Assembly (NCBI GenBank): GCA_039707655.1
Contig: CM077672.1
Coordinates: 194,598,037-194,662,036 of the forward strand
Length of the DNA: 64,000 nt
Direction: 5' to 3'
Source: Elymus sibiricus
Taxonomy: Eukaryota > Streptophyta > Magnoliopsida > Poales > Poaceae
The notes below the pieces were generated by a model that ran no database searches, was not told the DNA's origin, and saw nothing but the letters and a program-made list of their open reading frames with translations. Below are positions 56,231 to 64,000 of the stretch, one piece after another. A program made the translations under genes and the position numbers. Each line of letters starts with the position of its first letter. Position 1 is the stretch's first letter.

Positions 56231-59200
56231 CACGGCTATTCGAATAGATAACTTCCCTGCAGGGGTGCACTACTGTTACCCAATACGCTCGATTAAATCT
56301 GGCCGGACACGCTTTCCTGGGTCATGCCCGGCCTCGGCTGATCGACACACCGCAGCCCTACCTAGAGCTCAGCAGAGAGGTCCCCGCCGGTCTACATTCT
56401 AAGTGCTCAGGGGTCCTGGGCCCGTCGCCCTTTGCACTCCGGGTCGTTGTGTGCAGGGTTAGATCCAGGCACCACCTCTGTCATAGATGGTGCCGATCCT
56501 GCCGTACCACAATGCTGAACTGGACGTCTGACAAAGCTTTCGGCTGATACATACGGCGTAGAGGGTCCCATAACCATTATCCCACGTGGTGGTAGTGCGT
56601 ATAGGGCACGACGACCCACTCAGATCAAATACCCAAATCCATTAGGCGTATTTAGTAACTCGCAGAGACGATCAGACTACCTGTCGCTCCGACTTGGTAA
56701 CACACGGATCACGATCAGGGTGGTCTCCGCCTGCCCTGTCGTTCCGCCGCAGTAATCTCTCGCGGGTGCCCTCCTGGCAAGCCCGACTTTACATCTCCCT
56801 GCGGGTACCCCTCGGGGTCGACCCGCCTGTAACAAAGGTCAGAGTGTCTGTGTGTCCAAAGTATCGAGAAGGAATCCGAGGAATCACCCTCGATGGTTTC
56901 CCACTCGAGGAGTTGCACGATGGAAGCTTATCGGAGGTGACGAAAAAGGAATCACCCTCGGTAACTCACAACCGGGTAGCTATTCTACAGAGACATTGGC
57001 GGAAGTGGGATAAGGGGTATCACCCTCGGCACTCGAAGCCAGCTCTGCAGAGTCGAGCAACTTAGGGGGTGTGTGGTGTTGTGCTGTTCTCAGCTCGATC
57101 GATCACCTCGATCGGGGCACCGGTACTAAAGCAGAGCAACTACAGCAAGGGAGAGAGGCCACAGATGGTTTACCATCCAACCTATACTAAGCATCTTGGA
57201 TCACGGGCAGGTATCAAAAATAGTTACAAGAACAGGCTATGCATCAGAATAGGATAAAGCAAAACAGTAGCAATTTCTAATGCAAGCAGGAGGGAGAAGG
57301 AATAGGTGATATAGGCATGCGTCAAGGGAGTTTGCTTGCCTGGTTGCTCTGCGGCAAAGGCGGGGTCGTCAGCAGTGTAATCGGTCTCCTGGGCAGCGTC
57401 GGTCTCGGAGGCTATCGGAAAGAAGGGGGAGAAGAAACAATAAATCCACGGCAAAAATGCAATCACGATGCATGACATGCCTAAATGATATGCAGAGGTG
57501 TTCTACTGCCTAACTAAATGTTTTAGTTAAATTAGGAGTTTTTTTGGATTTATTTTATTAAAGTTGAGCACTATTCATTTATCGAAAACAGTCAAAAAGT
57601 TCCATGTTCATCTAGCTAGAAGTGTTGGACAGGCATTTTGATTACATATTCAAATTCTTCACATTTTTCTGATCATTTTTCATATATAAATTATTTTCAT
57701 CCGAGTTACGGTTTAATTTATATGATTTTTCAAAGTTTTAAAGATTTTCTAGAATTATTTTATTTATTTAAATCCGAATTATCCAGAATAGTAAAAGGTG
57801 ACGTCATCATGATGTATTGCTGACATCAGCGGTCAACAGAGGCTGACCAGAGTCAACCCTGACCAGTGGGTCCCACTGGTCAGTGACTCATCTGACTAAA
57901 CAGGGTTTATTTTAACTAATTAACCTAATTAACAGGTGGGCCCGCACTATCAGTGTCTAATTAGCGTTTTAATTAATTAACAGATTATCTATTTATTTAA
58001 AATCGTTTAAATCGGCGGGACCCACATGTCAGTGACATGGGGCCAGCCACGTCAGCGTTGACGGGGTCAATGGGCCCAGTGGGACCCAGGGTCAGTGGCT
58101 GACCGGTGGGGCCCGCGGTGCCACGTCGGACGCCGGCACCGGAGCACGCCGGCGAGCTCGCCCGCGGTGGCTCAACTCCGGCGAGCTCGGATTTCGTCTG
58201 TAGTGCTTCATTTCGGTCGCGGTTTGTTGCTCTGGAACGGCCACTTCACGCCGCGTCGAACGGCGGTGGTCTCGCGAGCTGCGGTGGTCGGAATCGACCG
58301 GTACGACGACGGCGGCGGCGGCGGTTTCGGGAGCTCTACGGGAACTGCGAGGCAGAGCGCGCGCGAGCGATTTAAACAGCGAGGCGAGGCCTACGCGCGC
58401 GGGCGAGACTAACGGCCACGAGTCCGAGACCATTTGGTCATCGGAGCCTCGCCGGCGACGAGGCAGGCGGCGGAGCGATCGGGCATCTCCAATGCGGCCA
58501 CTACGGCAACGGGAAGAGACCGGGGAGAGGGGGAAGAAGATGGCGGAGCTCACCGGGAGGCTACGGTAAGCCGGTGGGGGGATTAGTAGCTGCAGCGGGG
58601 TCGGGGATGGCCGGAGTTCGCCGGCGCCCGAGAATAAGTGGGCGGCTCGATCCGCCCAATGCCGAGCTCGTCGTCTCCAGTGGCTTGGCCCAGGCGACGC
58701 AGCGGAGGGCGGCGGAGCTTCACGACGTCTCGGCGAGACCGAATGGTGACGGTGGGCGCGGGATCGAGCGAGGACGGCGGCGACATCGTCGGGACAGAGA
58801 GGGGAGGAGAGAGCCGAGCGAGGGAGAGGGGAATGGGGGCGCTAGGGTTTCGGGGGAGGGGAGAGCGGCTCGGGGGTGGACTTAACGGTGCCGGGGAGCC
58901 GTTGGATGGCTGGCAGCGAGGCGGGCGCCGCCGTGTCAACGCGCGCGCGCGACAGCGAGCGGAGGAGGACGATGACCGCGGTGGGCTGGGCCGCGGGCTA
59001 CTGTGCACTCAAGGCCCGAAGGCACAGTAAGCCCCAACCGTTTTCTTTTTCCTTTTTCTACTTTTTGTTTTAGTTTCTGTTTTGTAATTGCTAGGCCTAC
59101 AATTGAGTTTTATAAAATGTGCGACTTGGTCCAAAAATTATGATGCAATACTACCTACCACCAGAAATTGGTTTGGGCAAATTATGATTTCATTTGCAAT

Positions 59201-60806
59201 TCTATTAAATAAAATGGTATTAAAATGCTGCTGTTAGCTACTGTTTGAGGTTGTTAGAGTTACTTAGGCATTTTTAGTGATGTTGTTTTCCTGAACATAA
59301 TTAGTTATGAATTATTTGCTATTTAATGAACATTTTAGTTTTCAATTTGAACAACTTTTATATTTCACTTTATATTTGAATGGCAATTTGAATTTGGAAT
59401 TTGAAATGAGATATGATGCAATGATGATCAAGCATAGTTAATCATGATGACTTGGCACTATCAAAAGGTGATCACTGTAGCATAATGACATGGGGTGTTA
59501 AAGGTAGATAGGTAATTTGCAAAGTAAATAAAAAGTAAAATAATTGCAGCAAGATATTTTTAGGGTTTTGAAATATGATTAAAGTAGACCCGGGTGCCAT
59601 AGTTTTCACTAGAGGCATCTCTCTCATAAAACAGCATACAGTGGGTAGACAAATTACTGTTGGGCAATTGATAGAAAAGCGCATAGTTATGACGTTATTC
59701 ATGGCATGATCATGTATATAGGCATTACGTCCGTGACAAGTAGACCAAAACGATTCTGCATCTACTACTATTACTCCACCAATCGACCGCTATCCAGCAT
59801 GCATCTATGGTATTAAGTTCATGACAAACAGAGTAACGCTTTAAGCAAGATGACATAATGTAGATAGAATAAAACCAATCAATATGATTAAACCCCGTCG
59901 TTTTACCCTTAGTAGCAACAATACAAATACGTGCCTCGCTACCCCTACTGTCACTGGGTGAGGACACCGCAAGATTGAACCTACCACTATGCACCACTTC
60001 CACTGAAGATCGATAGATCAACTTGGACAAAGAAAACCCATAGATCGGAAAGCATTACATAGCTATAACAATCATATATAAAAAAGTACAACAAGGACTC
60101 AATTACTTTCAATGAATAATATGATCATAAACCCACAATTCATCGGATCCCAACAAACACACCGCACAAAAGGATTACATCGGATCGATCTCTGAAGAGA
60201 ACATGGTATTGAAGATCAAAGAGAGAGAGGGAGCCAACTAGCTAATCACTATGGACCCGTAGGTCCGTTGGAAACTACTCACACATCATTGGAAGGGCAG
60301 CAAGGTTGATGTAGAAGCCCTCCGTGATCGATTCCCCCTCCGGCAGAGTACCGGAAAAGGCGTCCAGGTGGGATCGCGGAAGAACAGAAGCTTGCGGCGC
60401 CGGAAAAATTATTTTGGGTGGCTCTCTGTTGGTTTTGGGAATTTAGGGAATTTATAGCGCTGGAATTAGGTTAGGGGGGGTCTACGCGGAGCCCACAAGC
60501 TCGGGTGGCGCCCCCCAGGGGCATGCCGTGTGAGCTTGTGGCTCACTTGTAGGTCTTTTGGCCTCCTCCCCAAGTCTCCGGGGTGTCTTCTGGTCCAGAA
60601 AAAAATCACCGTAAAATTTTTATTGCATTTGGACTTCGTTTGATATAGTTTTTCTCTGAAACAATAAAACAAGCAAAAACAGAAACTATCACTGGGTTAA
60701 TAGGTTAGTTCCCAAAAATAATATAAAATTGCATATAAATTATGTAGAATTGATATAATAATAGCATGAAACAATCAAAAATTATAGATACGTTGGAGAC
60801 GTATCA

Positions 60807-62639
60807 GCATCCCCAAGCTTAATTCCTGCTCTTCCTCGAGTAGGTAAATGATAAAATAAAGATAATTTTTGATGTTGAATGCTACCTAGCATGTTTATCA
60901 TGTAATCCTCTTGCGGTATAAATACTGAGAAATGATGAAGTAATTGATATCAACATAATAATATCCATGAATATAAGAAAATAATCATTACTCTTCAAAA
61001 TATACGATGCTCAATGAATGTTATCCCTACTCATTGAATTATGTAAGCATGGCATGACTCTGCCTTCACCGCATAAATATAAATCACGAGCACCCCGGTG
61101 TGAAACTAGGCAATTGTATCATACTTTTTCACGCGCTCCAGCATTTTCAACTTCACTCAATACATGAGCGTGAGTCATGGACTTAGCACTATAGGTGTAA
61201 TAGAATGCAGTAGTAGAGATTAATAAGGGAGTCAAAAAGGAAGAAAGTCTCACATCAACTCAGCGGATCAATAGGCAATGGAGAGGCCTATCGATCGATA
61301 TCAATGCGAAGAGTAGGGATTGCCATGCAACAGATGCACTATGAGCTATAAGTGTATGAAAGCTCGATTGAAACTAAGTGGGTGTGCATCCAACATGCTT
61401 GCTCATGAAGACCTCGGGCATTTTGAGGAAGCCCGTCATCGGAATATACAAGCCAAGTTCTATAATGAAAAATTCCCACTAGTATATGAAAGTGATAACT
61501 CAGGAGACTCTCTATATGAAGAACATGGTGCTACTTTGAAGCACAAGTGTGGTAAAAGGATAGTAGCATTGTCCCTTCTCTCTTTTTCTCTCATTTTTTT
61601 AGAACAATATCATGGACCTTATCCCCACATTTTGGAGGACTCATCAGTCTCCATCATTCTTTTCCTCACTGGGACAATGCTCTAATAATGATGATCATCA
61701 CACTTTTATTTACTTAGAACTTGATAAAACTAAAACAATATGACTCTATATGAATGCCTCTGGCAGTGTACCAGGATGTGCAATGATCTAGCATAACATG
61801 TATTACAATGATGAACGGTGGCTTTGCCACAAATATCATGTCAGCTCTATACGGTCATGCAAAAGCAATATGATGATGAACACACATGTCATAAGACGGA
61901 ATGGTGGAAGTTGCATGGCAATATATCTCGGAATGGCTATGGAAATGCCATGATAGGTAGGTATGGTGGCTGTTTTGGGGAAGATATATGGAGGCTTATG
62001 TGTGATAGAGCGTATCATATCACGAGGTTTGGATGCACCGACGAAGTTTGCACCGACTGTCGAGGTGAGAAAGGGCAATGCACGGTACCGAAGAGGCTAG
62101 CAATATGTGGATAAGTGGGAGTGCCGTATTAGTCCATGAACTCACATTAGTCATAAAGAACTCATATACTTATTGTGAAAGTTGTATTAGCCCTCGAAGC
62201 AAAGTACTACTCGCATGCCCCTAGGGAGGAGGTTGGTAGGAGTTAACCATCGCGCACCCCCGATTTAGACAACACTCAAGGATTTCAATCAGACATAAAA
62301 ATGCTCAAACTTCCCCATCATGCCATGACAGACACTTAAATGAGTAGTACATAACAAGATTTAATATCGATATTTTTACTAACCAATGATCATGAACTAA
62401 TACCCTTTCATATTATGAAATCAATATAATTAACTCATACGTTTCATATTTAGTGATCTACATGAAAGTTTTTATTATATCACTCTTAATACCTATCATT
62501 TTCAGACTAGTCTTATAACCCGTGCATATTACCACTTTCTATCTCGGACTCTCAAAAAGATTTAAGTGAAGCATGAGAGTGCAATAGTTTCTATAAAATA
62601 TATAACCACCGCCGTGCTCTAAGAATATAAGTGAAGCAC
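60807..62639 (-). other. Element B interior (non-coding)
   Basis: On the minus strand this starts (from the right) with CTTAAATCTTTTTGAGAG-like sequence and ends with the polypurine tract. It is similar in order to 14000-15846 of element A but lacks the expanded 56-bp array. Open frames here (for example 61320-61685) have no recognisable product. Confidence 0.65.
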
Positions 62640-63985
62640 TGATACGTCTCCAACGTATCTATAATTTTTTATTGTTCCATGATGTTATATTATCAATCTT
62701 GGATGTTTTTATAAGCATTTACAACAATTATATATCATTTTTGGAGACTAACCTATTAACTTAGTGCCTAGTGCCAGTTGCTGTTTTCTGCCCTGCTTTT
62801 GTTTTACAGAAAATCAATACCAAACGAAGTCCAAATGCCACGAAACTTTTTGGAGATTTTTTATTGGCCAAGATAAACACTAGAAGCTTCGGGAGAGGGC
62901 CAGAAGACCCAGAAGGTGGCCACGAGCCACCAGGGCGCGCCTGGGGGAGGGGCAGACCTCCGATGTGAACCTTGCTGCCCTTCCGATGATGCGTGAGTAG
63001 TTTACCATAGACCTTCGGGTCCATAGTTAGTAGCTAGATGGTTTCTTCTCTCTTTTTGATCTTCAATACAATGTTCTCCTCGATGTTCTTGGAGTTCTAT
63101 CCGATGTAATCACTTTTTGCGGTGTGTTTGTTAGGATCCGATGAATTGTGAGTTTATGATCAGATTATCCATGAATATATTTGAGTCTTTGCTGCACTCT
63201 TTTATGCATGATTATTATAGCCTCGTATTTCTTCTCCGATCTATTGATTTGGTTTGGCCAACTGAGTTGATTTATCTTGCCATGGGAAGAGGTGCTTTGT
63301 AATGGGTTCAATCTTGCGGTGCTCAATCCCAGTGACAGAAAGGGACATGACACGTATGTATCATTTCTATTAAGGGTAAAAAGATGGGGTTTATTCATAC
63401 GTGAGTTTATCTTGTCTACATCATGTCATCGTTCTTAAGGCATTACTCCGTTCTTCATGGACTTAATACACTAGATGCATGCTGGATAGCGGTCGATGTG
63501 TGGAGTAATAGTAGTTGATGGAGGCAGGAGTCGGTCTACTTGTGTTGGATGTGATGCCTATATACATGATCATTGCCTTGGATATCGTCATGATTATTTG
63601 CTTTTCTATCAATTGCCCGACAGCAATTTGTCTACCCACCGTATGCTATTTTCTTGAGAGAAGCCTCTAGTGAAAACTATGGCCCCCGGGTCTATCTAAA
63701 TCATATTACTAAAACCCTAAAAGTATTGCTGCCATTTTTTTTTCAATCTATCAATCTATCACATACAATTTAATCTTGCAATTTACCGCCGAGGGATTGA
63801 CAACCCCTCGTTTGCGTTGGGTGCAAGGGTTTGTTATTTGTGTGCAGGTACTGCTAACGAGGTGTTGTGTGATTCTCCTACTGGTTCGATAACCTTGGTT
63901 TCATAACTGAGGGAAATACTTATCTCTACTGTGTTGCATCATCCCTTCCTCTTTGGGGAAATACCAACGCAAGCTACAAGTAGCA
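62640..63985 (+). mobile_element. Element C: 5' LTR (1346 bp), element A family, continues past the window
   Basis: It starts TGATACGTCTCC at 62640 and ends CAAGTAGCA at 63985. It is followed by GGAAGAATTTCTGGC, the leader and first bases of the same tRNA-Asp primer site as element A, so an interior should follow. About 220 bp is missing near 62955 relative to the element A LTRs. The presumed duplication on the left is AGCAC (62635-62639); its partner is outside the window. Confidence 0.88.
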
Positions 63986-64000
63986 GGAAGAATTTCTGGC

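Larger units (their letters stand above)
47758..59502 (-). mobile_element. Solo LTR (4.05 kb) interrupted by element H, TSD GGTAG
   Basis: It starts TGTGACGCCCCCGAC and ends GGGGTGTTAAA (the expected TGTTACA end is altered). Perfect GGTAG duplications are at 47753-47757 and 59503-59507. Without element H and its duplication, 4055 bp remain, matching the 4032-bp solo LTR at 23094-27125 in reverse orientation and co-linear in content. No internal domain is present. Confidence 0.87.
47521..62639 (-). mobile_element. Element B: minus-strand LTR retrotransposon (element A family), 3' LTR and part of the interior
   Basis: Reading the minus strand, the 3' LTR begins TGATACGTCTCC at 60806 and ends at 47521, interrupted by an insertion (47758-59502). 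Removing the insertion and one GGTAG copy gives an LTR of about 1536 bp (47521-47757 plus 59508-60806), close to element A's. The polypurine tract (AAGCTTGGGGATGC) adjoins at 60807-60820. The interior 60807-62639 resembles the non-coding 3' interior of element A in reverse. The element is cut by element C at 62640, so its 5' part lies outside the window. Confidence 0.88.

Noticed and set aside
61320..62114. Plus-strand frames of 121 and 98 codons
   Set aside because: They lie antisense in the non-coding interior of element B and have no motif.

Overview
The window is nuclear DNA from a large grass genome, most likely a Triticeae species (wheat, Aegilops, rye or barley group). The reasons are nested LTR retrotransposons whose ends look Triticeae-like, several large solo LTRs, Stowaway and other MITEs, a Mutator-like element carrying GRF-zinc-finger sequence, a piece of grass plastid rpoB, and gene islands with plant introns. 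No rRNA, tRNA gene, CRISPR or prokaryotic operon was seen. Species and element family names are inference, because no database was searched.

Only one gene looks intact: a two-exon gene at 32231-41532 (+) encoding a 415-residue SPRY-domain protein, the plant ASH2/TRAUCO subunit of the COMPASS histone H3K4 methyltransferase complex. Its single 8.05-kb intron holds a complete 6.56-kb LTR element in antisense (33950-40509, TSD GTATG). A small minus-strand two-exon gene with an acidic N-terminus and a zf-XS-like zinc finger (5493-6956) has an in-frame TGA. A B3-like gene (19370-22133) lies between CACTA-type subterminal repeats. A Mutator-like element (42484-46259, about 240-bp TIRs, near-perfect 9-bp TSD) carries a broken GRF zinc-finger/coiled-coil gene and, convergent with it, an acidic ORF.

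Layout: 1-4500, DNA-transposon-like units with subterminal hairpins and many AGTTAACTGC motifs; 4561-5452, solo LTR; 5493-7400, zf-XS gene and promoter; 7840-18640, diverged tandem array split by a complete Athila-like gag-protease element (9299-17409, TSD GGCAG); 18650-23093, CACTA-like region with the B3-like gene; 23094-27125, 4.0-kb solo LTR (TSD TCGTT) next to or inside a plastid rpoB insertion; 27626-28153, solo LTR; 28281-29151, LTR fragments; 29748-31650, a foldback element and a cluster of near-palindromes upstream of the ASH2 gene; 32231-41532, ASH2; 42241-46259, MITE and MULE; 46270-47520, degenerate gene-like sequence; 47521-64000, a nest of four LTR elements.

That nest reads from outside in: element B (minus strand, LTR 47521-60806 and interior 60807-62639) is interrupted in its LTR by a 4.05-kb solo LTR (47758-59502, TSD GGTAG), which is itself interrupted by a complete element H (48546-56230, TSD CACGG). 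A fourth element C (from 62640, same family as A and B) enters B's interior and leaves the window. A, D and H show no reverse transcriptase or integrase, so they appear to be non-autonomous; B and C are too incomplete in the window to judge.
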